Source: Gordius sp. MW1 (lineage: Eukaryota > Nematomorpha > Gordioida > Gordea > Gordiidae). Taken from it: a stretch of DNA of 64,000 nt. The first letter of the stretch is position 1, and the number at the start of each line of letters is the position of its first letter. Of this stretch, positions 18,910-31,426 are shown one piece after another. The DNA lies in the NCBI GenBank assembly GCA_964036665.1, contig OZ038531.1, positions 682,001 to 746,000 on the forward strand, read 5' to 3'. A program made the translations under genes and the position numbers. The notes under the pieces are model-generated. The model saw only the letters and a list, made by a program, of their open reading frames with translations. It made no database searches and was not told the origin of the DNA.

Positions 18910-20057
18910 CAGAGCTGTTAATCGCACCTAAAAAACAGGTGCGGCACTCGCACCCGCACTTTGAGAAAATTCGGTGCGCGCACTCGCACCCGCACCAATT
19001 TTAACAGAGGTGCGCGCACTCGCACCCATAATTTTTTACACTCTATTTAAATTCTAAATATATTACAATGTTCAATTAAAAACTTTTATTATGCCAAATT
19101 AATATAATTATAAAAATAATAAAGATACAGAAAAAGCAATTAAAATAGCATTTTATTGACATTCATCATTAAAAGCATTTCGAGGTGACTCTCTGTCACG
19201 CTACTTCTGTCGCTTAAAATCGCCTTAGCTTTGCTGAAGAGGCGTTCCACGGAGGCACTCGAAGGAATCGGAGTGTTATATCTTATATCTAATTTTTTTA
19301 ACGAAGAAAATTGTTTAAAAAATCTGCTTAGTAACAAGACAAATTATAATAATTTATTTATGATATTTGATGTACCATTCAATTATAAATAGCAAAGTAT
19401 TTTAGCATGAAAGAGCAACCATAGAAATTAATATTTAAAAATATACTTTATAACAAAATTATTATGTGATTAAACTTACGATAGCGATGAGAAGTTTAAA
19501 AGTGTTGGAAATGAAATATCAAGATAGTAACCGCGGGTAAAAGTTTTCCAAAAAACACTGAATAGAAATATTACAATTTTGTTAATTATTTATCCTAATT
19601 ACCTGTCTGTTTCTAATTATACTTCAACCTCTATTGCAATATTAATTATGATACACCAAAACGTTTTAAGCAATAATTGATAAAGTAAATAGGCGAATAA
19701 TATAAAATATGGCGGATATATTAATTAATTATATTGTCTATCGATGTTAATTAAATTTCCCGCCTTGTTATCTCCTCCACCAGGAACATAAATGTATCTT
19801 TGATGTTGTTTCACTACAATGTTACTTTGTGAGATATGCTATGCGCGATATATAAGATAGTGTCAAATATATTAATTGTAAAATTCATAATGTGCGCAAA
19901 ATAGGAGCGCAATTTTGCACGCGCACCGAGTGAATAAGGTGCGCGCACCCGCACTCGCTCTTGGTTTTAAAAAAGTGCGCGCACCAGCACGTCGCACCGC
20001 AAAACCGGTGCGCGCACCTGGTGCGCGCACTTCTGTGCGCGCTCCTTAACAGCTCTG
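18910..20057 (-). mobile_element. hAT element with CAGAGCTGTTAA ends, upstream of copy A
   Basis: Ends CAGAGCTGTTAA and TTAACAGCTCTG are inverted. They are followed by GTGCGCGCAC-rich subterminal repeats on both sides. The flanks ATTTTTGT (18902) and ATTTTGT (20058) approximate an 8-bp duplication. B and C show the empty site. It lies about 140 bp upstream of the copy A start codon, where a promoter would be. It retains only the end of a transposase. Confidence 0.8.
19140..19337 (-). pseudogene. hAT transposase dimerisation domain (hATC) fragment
   Basis: The minus-strand frame contains IPSSASVERLFSKAKAILSD then ESHLEMLLMMNVNK, matching the C-terminal hAT dimerisation domain. The catalytic part of the transposase is absent. 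It lies inside the hAT element with CAGAGCTGTTAA ends. Confidence 0.82.
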
Positions 20058-20904
20058 ATTTTGTACTCATATTTCTTAGAAAAGCAAGTACAAACAGGTT
20101 TGAAGGTTTATCTCTAATTAAACTTTTAAATGAGTTCACGTTTAATAAACACTCGCCTTATTTGTTTAACTCATTCTATTTTTATTAAAGTTCGTAACTA
20201 ATAAATGTTTTGATAACACAATATATATATATATTTTTCATTATGTGTAAATTAAATTATTTTAAAATATATGAGAATTTGATTTTAAAAGATTATCAAA
20301 AACTCTTTTACGATAAATACACATTATAAAACATTTTTTAAAACTTGATTTAAATCTAGATTAATCGACAAATACAAGCATTAAATTAATATTAATCAGA
20401 TATAAACTTTTAATAACAATATAACTTATTCGAGTAATATATACAATCTTCAGATTTGCGTTTTTTCCTGATATTATCCTTTACCCAAATTCCCTAAAAA
20501 TATATATTAAAAAAATGGATATCAAAATTTAAAATTTGATCTATAGTTAATTTAAATTTAGTTTTATAAAGGTAATGAAGAAATTATCCAGGCTCGAGTA
20601 GCGCGTGGACGGTTTAAATGTAGTTACCATTGGACAGAGTTATATGAGAAAGCATTAATTTTTCTTTTTTACATAATTTGAATAATTAAACTTATAATAC
20701 CCCTTTCAACCTTTCAGAACTCACTCAGGTAATAAAACAAATTAATATATTAGGATTTGATACCCTTAAATTGCATAGCACTTGAAACACATTATTTAAT
20801 CCAAGCTATTATTTTTAAGCTATTGTATTGCGTGCCATCGCAAAACGAAGTATGATTTTAATTGAAAAAAGTCGGAAATTTTAAAATTAAACTGGATTAG
20901 AAAT

Positions 20905-20985
20905 TTTAGCTTGAGGGGGGAGGGCGGTGGGGTCAGGATTTTGCTCTTGGGGGCCTTGGCCCCCTTGGCCTTACCTAACTACGCC
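20905..20985. mobile_element. MITE fragment ending in ACTACGCCATG
   Basis: A G-rich then C-rich stretch with CTTGGCC and TAACTACGCCATG, related to the elements at 5690..5815 and 47800..47890. It marks where unit A stops resembling B and C. From here to 21626 I see only AT-rich sequence without genes. Confidence 0.4.
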
Positions 20986-21626
20986 ATGTAAGTGATCATA
21001 AGTACAAATGGTTAACCCAGACGTAAACAATAAATTTCTCGAAATTTGCTTTTATATAAATTTGTATTTCATTTAATAGGCGCAAACAAGTTGCTACTAA
21101 ACGTATTTGTATGACGAAAATATGGATAACGCATTTGCCTTTAAATTTTTGGAAAATGTTAACATTTGTTTCATTTAGTGGTATCAAAAAATAATGCAAA
21201 ATCAAATTTATTTTGGTTTGCCCAGGCAAAAAATGTTTTTAAAAACCGCCAATTCATAAATCTTTTCAATAAAAGGTAAATCAAAGAAAATTTACTAATC
21301 ACAAAAACGTTTGACATTTTATATGCAATAAATTAGATACCCAAACTATTTCGGCCTTCTCGCCTAGTGATCAAAGATCAGAAAAACCTGGCTGATACTT
21401 TTTGCTGTTTATTTTTAGCCTTATATAGCCTTCAAATTATTTTAATAGTTAACACTTATTAATCTCCATTTTAGTATGAAATTTCAATACTTTTAGCATT
21501 GTTTCAATCAATCTGTTACTAAAGCGATGCTTAATATTAATTCCGCGGAAATAAATTGAGCTTATAATAATATGCGCCTAAGAGACAAATATAAATTTTG
21601 ACGGTAGCTTTAATAATTCTGCATGG

Positions 21627-22982
21627 CCGGTGTAGGGTTATCAGATTCAAGTATTGTCAGATTCAAGTGCGTAATAGAACGCACTAATTGGCTACAAGCA
21701 TAAAAGTAAACAAGATCACGTGATTTTTGCCACATCGCCATTGGTTATGAGCTTCATATAGAACAATTGAACGCGTAGAAAACACTCGTTAGGAGAATAA
21801 TAAACAAGTGTTACCAGATTCAATCTAATAAACCTACAAACAACTCTCACCATTTTCAAGTGTTTTCCGAATTGGAAATTGGTAGGATAATAAGTTGTTA
21901 AGTAAGTGATATATAACATGTTTTATATAACGTCTTAGATATTAAAGAGTGAAATACTTGTGTTTACAAAATATATAACATTTTTCTGGAAATATTTAAA
22001 GTTATAATAAGACAAGAAGAGGAGAAATAAATAATAATGAAGAGTTTTCACGATGGCCCAACAAACTCTACCAAGGAAATCTGGAAAGTCACATGGGGAT
22101 TATTAAACTAGGAACAAAATATCTGAAAAGTGCATCATATTTCTAATCATTGTAAATATGTTCATTTAGGTATTAGTGGCCCAATATGTGTTCAGATATA
22201 AATGATTATTAGCATCTCATAACCATTTTGATGTAATGATATTTATCTAAATAAAATTTATATATCCATTGTATTATATTACTGTGTTTGTTATATAAAC
22301 TTAAGCAATAATTAAGTCAGAACTTTAAAATAAACAAGGAACAAAATATCTGAAAAGTACATCACATTTCTAATCAAAGTAAATATGCATTTAGGTATTG
22401 GTGTCCCAATATGTGTTTGGATATAAATATAACCATTTTGATGTAATGATATTTATTTAAATAAAATTTTTATATCCATTGTATTATATTACTGTGTTTG
22501 TTATATAAACATAAGCAATAATTAAGTCATAACTTTAAAATAAACAAGGAACAAAATATCTGAAAAGTACATCACATTTCTAATCAAAGTAAATATGTTC
22601 ATTTAGGTATTGGTGTCCCAATATCTGTTCAGATATAAATGATTATATAGCACCTCATAACCATTTTGATGGAATAAATGATAATTATTTAAATTAAAAA
22701 AAATATATTACTGTGCTAAACTTAAGCAATAGTTATCAATGGAAATTACATATTATAAAACTAGGTCTCAAAATATAATTTCAATGACCTTTATCAAATC
22801 AAAAGACTTATTTTAAATGAGCAAATAAAAAATAGCTATCAATATATATATTTATATATGTCATTGATTTTGATTTCTTTTGTTTACAAATTTAAAAATG
22901 GCTGTCAATCACGACATACGTCAATCAAAGTCAGATTGACACTTGAATCTGGTCATACTTGAATATGATAACCTGACACCGG
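21627..22982. mobile_element. 1.36-kb element with 43-bp imperfect terminal inverted repeats
   Basis: The left end CCGGTGTAGGGTTATCAGAT and the inverted right end CCGGTGTCAGGTTATCATAT match at most of 43 positions. Each arm repeats the word CAGATTCAAGT. No transposase is present and I see no clear target duplication. The interior is mostly a three-copy tandem repeat. Confidence 0.75.
22111..22740. repeat. Three tandem copies of a 210 to 227-bp unit
   Basis: Units start GGAACAAAATATCTGAAAAG at 22111, 22338 and 22548. They share the text through ATTGTATTATATTACTGTG; the last is truncated. Located inside the inverted-repeat element at 21627..22982. Confidence 0.88.
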
Positions 22983-23057
22983 GGCATTTAATAAGGTGGG
23001 CAGGAGCGGGCTAACAATTTGATTATGACTTTCTTTCCAAATTAGAGTGAATATATA

Positions 23058-23225
23058 TTATGTACCAGAGACTTGCACTGCCCGGCCCGCGGGTCGGGCT
23101 TGGACGGGCTTCTGCCTAAAAATAAAACAAGGTGCCGGGCCTGGACGGGCCGTTATATAACTTAACGGGCTGGGCCGGGCCTAGTTATACTCAAGGCCCG
23201 TTAAAAGCCCGTTATAAAACCAATT
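23058..23225. mobile_element. hAT-like GC-rich terminal fragment
   Basis: AGAGACTTGCACTGCCCGGC followed by GGCCCG/CGGGCC repeats resembles the ends of the hAT elements at 30788 and 54066. The homologous place near 44735 lacks it, so it is an insertion. I do not see its other end. Confidence 0.5.
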
Positions 23226-23563
23226 AGATTTAGTATAAAAGAGGTTTTTTCTAATGTTCTAATTTTTAATTATTTTATGATTAAATTAACAAAGAAAGTT
23301 CAATTTTATTTCCATAATAGTTCATTAATTCATCAATATCTCAACCTGCATTATAAATGTTAAAGATAATGTATACAAGTGATCCCTTGGGCGGAGCCAA
23401 TTTAAATTAGATGAGGGCAGTTTGGATAGGGCAAAAATGTTTTTTACATTAGAAATTTTTGGATTTGGAGGGGGAGAGCTGCCCATCCTTGCCTCCCCAT
23501 TTATACCCTCTAGCAATATTGAGTGAATTAATTTAATATTATATAAAATTATTTATATGATTT

Positions 23564-24100
23564 GCTATGCAATTTAAGGGCTCTTTTTGGTTGTCCGTTC
23601 TGTTCTGTCCAACCTGTAATTTTTCAATGATTGCCGTGGAAACTTATACGGGTTCTAATGGCTATGGACTTATGCTTCTGTAAAAGACTTTTACTTTCCT
23701 TTCGCAAATAGACTAGTTAATGACCGCTGATTGGCTTTACTTTTTTCGACCTCGCCCGACCTCAAATTACATTATTGTTTTTGTGACCGACTGATTACCA
23801 TTATTAATGAATTTCTTTAGGCCACTGGTCTGGGTTGTTGCCATATATCGGATAATTGCGAAACTGGCTATGATTCCATGCAATTTAATGCTGACCGTTG
23901 CTTTCACCTACTTTATCTGACCCCGGCCAAATGCCAAAATTTATATACTCATTATGATTATAATTACCCTATGCCCTCCCCTAGAGGGGCCTATGCCGCT
24001 ACTGATATGGGTCCCTGTGCCCCCCCCCCCTACAAAAGCCTATGCCTCTACTGATGTGGGTTCGAATCCCGGCGAGGGCAAATTGATTGATGAGAGGGTG
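23564..24100. repeat. Degenerate Helentron/SINE-like family copy
   Basis: It begins TTTGCTATGCAATTTAAGGG, shares GTTGTCCGT and CCTATGCCTCTACTGAT with the 8.5-kb and 11.4-kb repeats, and ends with a B-box-like GGGTTCGAATCCCGGCGAGG. Apart from this, 23226..24578 shows no gene. Confidence 0.5.
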
Positions 24101-24578
24101 ACAAAAGTGTATCCGTAGTATAGTAGTAATTTATAGCTCACATGCCTATCTAAAAATCAATGGGATTTGGAAGGGAGGGAGACTTGAAGTCTGAGGCGAT
24201 TTTGGCATATTATATATAGGGAGTAAGTAAAATTTTAAGATAAATTAAAATAATTAACCTAGGTGAAAAAAATTTTGTGTGAATTTCTTCTAAATTTGTT
24301 TTACAAACAAGAAAAATTTATTCAAAATTTTTGTCTATTTGTTTTCTCGTTATACACCTTCAAAAAGCGTTTTTCTTTCTAAATGAAAATTTTAAAATCA
24401 CGTGTATGAGGCGCGAACGGTGATTGGTCGAAGGCAGAAAAAGTTATTTGAAAATGTGGATAAGTTTGCTTTGATTTAATAATACACATGGACGTAGCCA
24501 AGAAAAGGCAGATAGGGATTACTGTCCCCCTCTTTAATTTAGTAGAACTAAATTTTTTCTCATTTTTCACCTCCCTAA

Positions 24579-24857
24579 GGGCTTGTCTAAATCGGATTTT
24601 GCTGCGCAACAAAAATCGTTGTACGGGTTATAACATAGCCGTGTCTTAACTTCGAATTCACAGCAGATTTACATTTCAGAAGCATAACATAACAGCGACT
24701 AATCTCAAGAGTTGAAATAAACAAAAAAAACGTGTTTAACTATCAAAAAACAAAATATTAATAATTACAGCCGACCTTGACACATGAAATTTAGTCGGAT
24801 ATTTAATAAAGATAATTTCGCGCCATTTGAATCTGAATCCGATATTAAGACAAGCCC
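24579..24857. mobile_element. MITE with GGGCTTGTCT ends and TAA target duplication
   Basis: GGGCTTGTCTAAATCGGAT at the left is inverted at the right as ATCCGATATTAAGACAAGCCC. TAA occurs on both sides (24576..24578 and 24858..24860). A three-base TAA-type duplication suggests a PIF/Harbinger-like MITE; mariner is an alternative. From 24861 to 25500 I see only AT-rich sequence. Confidence 0.65.
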
Positions 24858-26189
24858 TAAATCATTAAATATTACTAATTTAATATCAAATTGATTTAAT
24901 ATATTGTTATCAGTTATTAAATTGAAAGAGCCTAAGTGTTCACCATGGAACATGACAAAATTGATATTAATATCAAGTTACATGATTATTTATAAGCAAA
25001 AAAGTTAATAAGTTAAAAAAAATTGGTAATTTATTGGAATTTTTACGCATTTTTTATCATTGTATCTTTTTCCAATAAAACGCGCTTATAAGTTAATATA
25101 CAAATCATTATAGATATGAGACTTAATTTAAAAAACTAGAGCCTAAGTAAATAATTTAATAAAAATTGTTAATTTTTCAGCATTTTTAAATGAATTAAAT
25201 TGTACTTTATTACAACGGCTCTCATCCTGGTCTTTGTATCAACATGATTGGTATAAATCCAAAAACACGTCAATCGGAATATTCGTTGATTGGTTAATGT
25301 TGAAAAAATGTTTATAATGTTTAAAATATTTTAACCACAAACATACTCTATAAAACAGGGAAAGTTAGAATGCCTAAGGTTTATTTTTTTAATTTACGAG
25401 TTAAAGTTTTATTAATTTTGCTTATAATTTTCATCCGGTTCGACCATGAAGCATAATTGGAATCACAAAGTGAATATTTGTAGACCTATGTCATTACAAT
25501 TAAAAAAAAGATTCGTCGAAAGCGTTTTGATTTACTGACTAAAGTCAGAATACAGCAATGATTGTCGCTTTTTGCTTTGAATATGATTATTACTAATTAT
25601 AATTTGTTAGATTATAAATTTTAAATGAAGTTTTTATTGGCAGTTATTGGATGAACAAGTTGAACTGGCAAAGGGAAAGTACACAAACTTTGAATTTTTT
25701 TAAATTTACTCGTTATCATCAAATACAGTGGCGTAAATGCGGGGGAAGGGGCCGAAAAAAATTATTTTAGATCTAAAGTTTATATTTTATAGTTGTGCAA
25801 CGTAACTGACCATGTAAGACACTTATTAATTGCTATGCATTTTATTGGAATTAGCTCCCACTCCAGATGAAGTTCTTGAGATATTATCTCTGGGAAAAAG
25901 AAAATATAAAATTATTTTATAATGACTTTAACACTACCTACGACGGTCCCAAGTCCGTGTGCAAAAAGTGGACGGTTGGCGTCAGGTCGGAAACCGGCTA
26001 TAAAAACCAACTCCAAAACTATGATAGTTTCAAGCAAGATTTTACAAGAAAAGGCTAAGGCGTCCTCCACAAACGACGCGCACTGCATACCCCGCCCGTG
26101 CAATGTGAAAAATACACTAGGGTTACTGCCCAACTCACAACGAAGGCGGTTAAGGAAATTAGTTGTTGAAAGAATGTGAAAAACGTGCT

Positions 26190-27072
26190 GGAATGTGGGA
26201 ACGTTGACGGGGAAGAGCATCGAAGTCGCACAAATGCTGAAAAGAAGAAAGGTACACATCGCTTGACTACAAGAGACGAGGTGGAACGGAACGAAAGCCC
26301 GGGAATTAGGAGAAGGATACAAGATTTTATACAGTGGGTCACCAAATCGTAGAAACAGGGTGGGTATTGTTCTAAGCGAATCGTTCAAGGACTAGGTGGT
26401 GGAAGTCAAGCGTTGTTCTGACACGCTAATGTGGGTAAAGAATGCAGATCAAGGGGGCCTCCTAATCGTTATGTGCGCGTTTGCTCCCCAAATTGGGTGT
26501 ATGGAATCAGAGAAAGACATACTCTTTGATTCATTGGAAAGGAAATACAAGGAATCCGACAGGAAGAAAGGCTAATTATTGGGGCCGATTTCAACGCTCA
26601 CGTAGGAAAAGATCGCCTCGGGTATGAACGCAATCATGGAGGCTATGGGCATGGTCTGAAGAACAAAGAAGGGGAAAAACTTCTCCAAGTATCTTAAGCA
26701 TATCACAGGGCGATCGTTAACACATATTTTCAAAAACGCGAAGATCATATTGTGACCTATAGAAGTGGGAAGCATTTTAGTCAAATTGACTATTTGCTTA
26801 TACGGCGAAAGGACTTATGGAGTATCAAGGATTGCAAAGTAATACCAAGAGAAGAAATCGCCAGGCAACATCGTCCCCTTGTTATGGATCTTGACAGAAG
26901 AGTATTTCCCGAAAGAAGAAAGGTCTATGAGCCTCGAATTCGATACGAAAGGCTAAAGGATACGTCGACAAACGAAAAATATCATCAAAAAGCCTCCTCA
27001 CTTTTGGGTGCAAGGAAGTTGCAAAGGGACGTAGACGACGATTGGGAGACGCTATCTAAGGACATAAAGTAA
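26190..27072 (+). pseudogene. LINE apurinic-like endonuclease domain, frameshifted
   Basis: Pieces in different frames match the RTE endonuclease. One lies near 26200..26390 (a GKSIEVAQMLKRRKVHIA-like segment and RWNGTKARELGEGYK). Another, at 26752..27072, has TYRSGKHFSQIDYLLIRR and IARQHRPLVMDLD. In the family this domain nicks target DNA for target-primed reverse transcription. Internal stops and frameshifts lie between 26260 and 26750. Confidence 0.8.
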
Positions 27073-27114
27073 ACAGCGATTCGTGTTCTAGGACAGACCA
27101 AAGGAGGCAAAGCT

Positions 27115-28300
27115 ATGAATTGGGAACTATGGTGGTGGGATCAATCGGTTAGGGATTTCATCGAAAGAAAGAAAAATCTAAATAGACGGTTGCATAAATC
27201 AAACAAGTCGGAGGATTATCAAGAGTTTAGGGAAGCAAAGAGGGCCGCAAAAAAGGCCGTTGCAATAGCGAAGAATGCCGCCTACACCGAGATGGCAAAC
27301 TGGATCATAAAGGGGGCGATAGGCTTATGTACAAATTGGCCAAAAAAGGAAGAAAAAAAGCCGCGATGTCGGAGTTCTTAAAATAGTCAAAGACGAGAAG
27401 GGTCAAACCTTATTCAAGCAGAAGGAAGTGATGGAAAGGTGGAAAGGATATTTAAAGAACCTTATGAATATTGCAAATGACAAGGATTCCCTTCCTGAAA
27501 TTGAGCCAAATATAAGTATGGTCAAACTCTTTCAGGAGGATGAAGTTAGGACACAAATGAACCAAATGCAAAAAGGAAAAGTAAATGGCTCAGATGGAAT
27601 ACCTATGGAAGCATTGCTCGGATGCCGTGAAGAAGGAGTCACCACCATGGCGAACCTCCTTAACAAGATATTGGTAGAAGAGCGAATTCCTAATCAATGG
27701 AGAGCAAGCACGATTATACCCTTATTTAAAGGCAAAGGAGACCCTCAAGACTGTGGCAGTTACAGAGGTATCAAGCTAACTTGCCACTCCTTGAAGCTTA
27801 TTGAAAGGATTTTAGTAACAAGGCTGAAAAACGAAGTAAGAATATCGGCTAAATTTGGATTTGTTGCCGGCAAATCCACAATCGACCCAATCTTCGCACT
27901 AAGACAAATGATGGATAAGTATGGTGAAAAGAGGAAAGACCTACATATGGTCTTTATCGACTTGGAGAAAGCTTATGACACGGTCCCCCGCGATTTAATA
28001 TGGTGGTGCCTGAGAAAACAAAATATCTCTGACGCATATATACGGCTTATGAAAAATATTTATGAAGCCTCAAACTCTTGCGTTAGGACGACAGTTGGAG
28101 ACTCTAAATCTTTTCGGGTTAAAATTGGATTATATCAAGGATCTGCTTTAAGTCTCTTTTTATTTAATATAAATATAGACACGATAACGAGGGACAGAAG
28201 CCATCGCCATGGTGCATGCTATATGCGGATGATATAGTTATATGCGAGGGAACAAGGGAGAAAGTATTCGAAGAAACCGAAAAGTGGTCAAAGCGCTTAG
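27115..28300 (+). pseudogene. LINE reverse transcriptase domain, RTE type, frameshifted
   Basis: The longest open piece (27428..28237, 269 codons) has NGSDGIPMEALL, WRASTIIPLFKGKGDPQDC, YRGIKLTCHSLKLIERIL, the motif A segment VFIDLEKAYDTVPRDLIWW, and GLYQGSALSLFLFNI. The catalytic LYADDIVICE follows at about 28219..28248 in another frame, so one frameshift separates it. The upstream piece 27115..27381 is the linker between endonuclease and RT. The tail after 28300 resembles the C-terminal part but is full of stops. Confidence 0.88.
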
Positions 28301-29379
28301 CTGGATATGTTAAAGGTCAACGATCGAAAAACGGTATAGATCGAAATGTACAAGCAGCCCATCGCTGGATTACCCTCTAAAGTACCCAAAAGTCGACAGG
28401 TTTACATACCTCGGCTCAATGCTACATCAAGAGGGAGGTTGCACAACGGAATGCTTACATCCAAAAAGGATGGCTTAAATGGCGAAGTATATCCAGTGTA
28501 ATGTGCGACAAGAAAATGCCAATATGGTTGAAGAGCAAAGCTTACTAATCCATCGTGAGACCGGTGTTACTCTATGGAAGTGAAACACGGGCATTAAACA
28601 CCACGGAAGAAAAGCTATTACAAGCCACAGAGATGAGAATGATAGGTGGAGCTTGGGGTATACCAAGCTCGAGCATATGACGAATGACTTTCTCATGACA
28701 AAAATGGGTATTCAACCTATGGCGGACATGATTGACGAGAATGCGCTAAGGTGGTATGGGCATATACTAAGATGAGACACGAATGACATAAATCGAAAAG
28801 TACTGGACATGGAGGTACCGGGCAAGAGAGGAAGAGGACGACACCGTGTCACGTGGAAAGGGCAAGTCGATAAAGTAATGAAAACAAAAGAGATTAGTCA
28901 AGATATGGCACTCACTCGGTCAAGATGGAAGAAACTCTTCAAAACTAACCCCACGACTGTGGGACCAAATAACTGATAAAGAAGAAGAAGAAGATTTTAT
29001 ATGACTTTCTTTTTTTAATTTTAATGTTGAAATAAAAATGCTATAAAAATGGGCCAATCCATATAATGTATTTTTGGACATAGTACTTCTTATATAAAAG
29101 CTAATAGGTAAAGAAGAGTTATGATGTTGGGCAAAGGGTATAATATTAGGGCGTCCAAGGGATTCTTTGGACGAAATCCTTCTATAATTTATTTTCATTC
29201 GCGCTTCTCACAAAACAATCGAAGGATTCGGAGGAAATATATTTAATAATTTGCCAAAACTTGTTTCATATCTAAAAACCGTTCATTTTCTTTGTATATC
29301 GAGGTTTCTTAAGTTCAAAATTATACAACTTAGCCTTAGGTTCGACTACTATTACTAAAGTTTCTGCTAACTGTCTGAC

Positions 29380-29520
29380 TTGCTGAAAATCCAGGTCCTT
29401 TTTTTGCAATTGCTTGCATAATATATTCAGATTGTCGTAGAGAAGTCAGCAAAGTTGCAGCTTCTGTTGCAACATCGTGATCATACCAGCTTGCTTCAAT
29501 TTCTCTTTATTTAGTTTCTC
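29380..29520 (-). pseudogene. ZMYM1/hAT-like transposase fragment
   Basis: The minus strand gives SWYDHDVATEAATLLTSLRQ and SEYIMQAIAKK. It is closely related to the longer fragment at 43800..44480. It belongs to the hAT-derived group with zinc finger MYM-type 1-like proteins. Too short and broken to be active. The surrounding 28994..29590 holds no other gene. Confidence 0.6.
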
Positions 29521-30787
29521 TTCCATTTCTGACATCATTTACATTAAAACTTCATGACGTTTGAATAGATTTAATGGATTGACACTTTTATTAGCGATTC
29601 ATGGGGAATTAGCTCCTAGTCCAGATAACGCTGGGAAAAAGAAAATATGAAATTATTTTATAATGACTTTCTTTATGTTTTATACCAGATTTTATAATTT
29701 TGACGTTGAAATAAAATTGCAATAAAATGGATCTAAGCTATTTTTTTTCACTTTCACATGCAAACTTTTTTCTATTTTATAATCAACTTTTTGACACTTT
29801 CATATCTTTTGAATGCTCGAAAATGTTTATTTATTAGAATAAAGAATAACTAACATATATCAGTTTATGCAAATTTATTATAATCAAAATTATATTCATA
29901 ATGTAACTCAATAAAAAGTCGAAAATATTTCTTAAAAGCTATTGGGCCAGTCAGGCATGGATACTTGAATAAAATATCATGCTTTGTTCCATTAATATGA
30001 CCTAATCCCCAATAGCGTGTTGTATAACCCTGAATTTGAAACTCTTTTGCCATTATAATAAGGAATGTGGTGTGGGCCTTGTTGGATCAATTTCTAGGAA
30101 ATTATACATTTAGACAAATTATGTAATGGTAAAATAAATACACGATACCAATATTTAATAACCATTATTATGAAAATTTGTTGATATAAAAATTTTATTA
30201 ACATTTATTATAAAAACTTAAGGCAGCAACACATTACCTATTTACTATTAAACATATATTTAGTCAATCTTACAGTATGAAGAAACTGATTGCAAAATGT
30301 CTAATCTCCTGGTATGCCTTCAAAACTGAGATATAATGCGAAGGGAGAAGGTTCGTATTGTTTCACAAACTAATAGAAAGAATATTAAGTTTTTTGTCAT
30401 GAATTAATTTTGAACAAAAGACCTTATAACGTTGGTCTTAATAGATTAACTAATTATTATTTTTGCTGAAATACTTTTTTGATTAGGCTAAATATTAAAC
30501 TTAATTACTTTTTGACAAAATTAATGGCTTGAATAATATATTTATACTTTTATGATCACTAAAGTTATATATTGAGTTGAAGGTTTAATAACAACCCATT
30601 CTGGCTCAACATTTTAATAATCCGACTCCATATTAATGACAAACATCAATTTTATAAGTAAGTAAACTGACCTCGTAGAGAGATGAGCGAGCCAGTGTAA
30701 AAGCCAGCCCTGCCAAATTTAAGATCAGCCTCATATCATATAAAATTTAAATCTCAATTTAATAGCAAATCCTGTTTGGGCTATATC

Positions 30788-31426
30788 TAGAGCCCTGCAC
30801 GGGCCGTCCGAGGCCCGGCCCGAGCCCGGCCGGACCCGACGGGCTTTCGGGCCAAGCTCGGGCAAATTTTAAAACATTGATCGGGCCTTGGGCTTGGGTC
30901 GGGCCTGATGGGCCAGCCCGACGAGGCCCGAGCCCGAAAAAAAATTGAATTAATCCAAAATATAGTTACAATACAAGATAATCCCCCTACAAATAAATAT
31001 TTAGAATTTTACTACCCCCCCCCACCTCATATTAATTTCTTGGTTAGCCGTGTGGGTCTATCTATGCTATGTAGGACTTTGACTATGAGTGATGATGAAA
31101 TATTTAAAACAATAGAGTGTGTAGATTAAGCTTAAAAGCAAAAATAATGGTAGATATTTTGAACAATAGAGTGAGTATTATTTACCATAATTATTCATAT
31201 TTTAAATCACGTAATATTCGCGATAGGTAATATATTTATAAATAAATTTTTGAAACAAAATTGGTATAAATTTACATTTTTACAAAAGTCGGGCCGGGCT
31301 CGGGCTCGGGTCGGGCCTGAGTGAAAAAAACAAATCGGGCTCGGGACGGGCTCGGGCAAGAAATAAAAAAAAGTCTTGGGCTCGGGTCGGCCTCGGGCCG
31401 ATAAAATTCAATTTTGCAAAGCTCTA
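30788..31426. mobile_element. hAT-type element, 639 bp, ends TAGAGCCCTGC / GCAAAGCTCTA
   Basis: Flanks GCTATATC (30780..30787) and GCTATAAC (31427..31434) form a near-perfect 8-bp duplication. Ends are inverted, followed by GGGCC/CGGGCTCGGG-rich subterminal sequence. Absent from the homologous places in A and C. No transposase seen. Confidence 0.72.

Larger units (their letters stand above)
25931..28993 (+). mobile_element. RTE-clade non-LTR retrotransposon (LINE), inactivated
   Basis: About 3.06 kb with endonuclease followed by reverse transcriptase, ending in a GAA-type microsatellite. It is flanked by near-identical TTTTATAATGACTTT (25915) and TTTTATATGACTTT (28995). The same target sequence without an insertion occurs near 29655. 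Reading frames are broken several times, so it is dead. Domain order, size and repeat tail fit RTE elements. Confidence 0.85.

Noticed and set aside
24765-24953. 62-codon minus frame
   Set aside because: Overlaps the TAA-flanked MITE and has no homologous features; treated as chance.
25912-26388. 158-codon minus-strand frame
   Set aside because: Antisense of the LINE 5' region; the plus strand clearly encodes endonuclease pieces.
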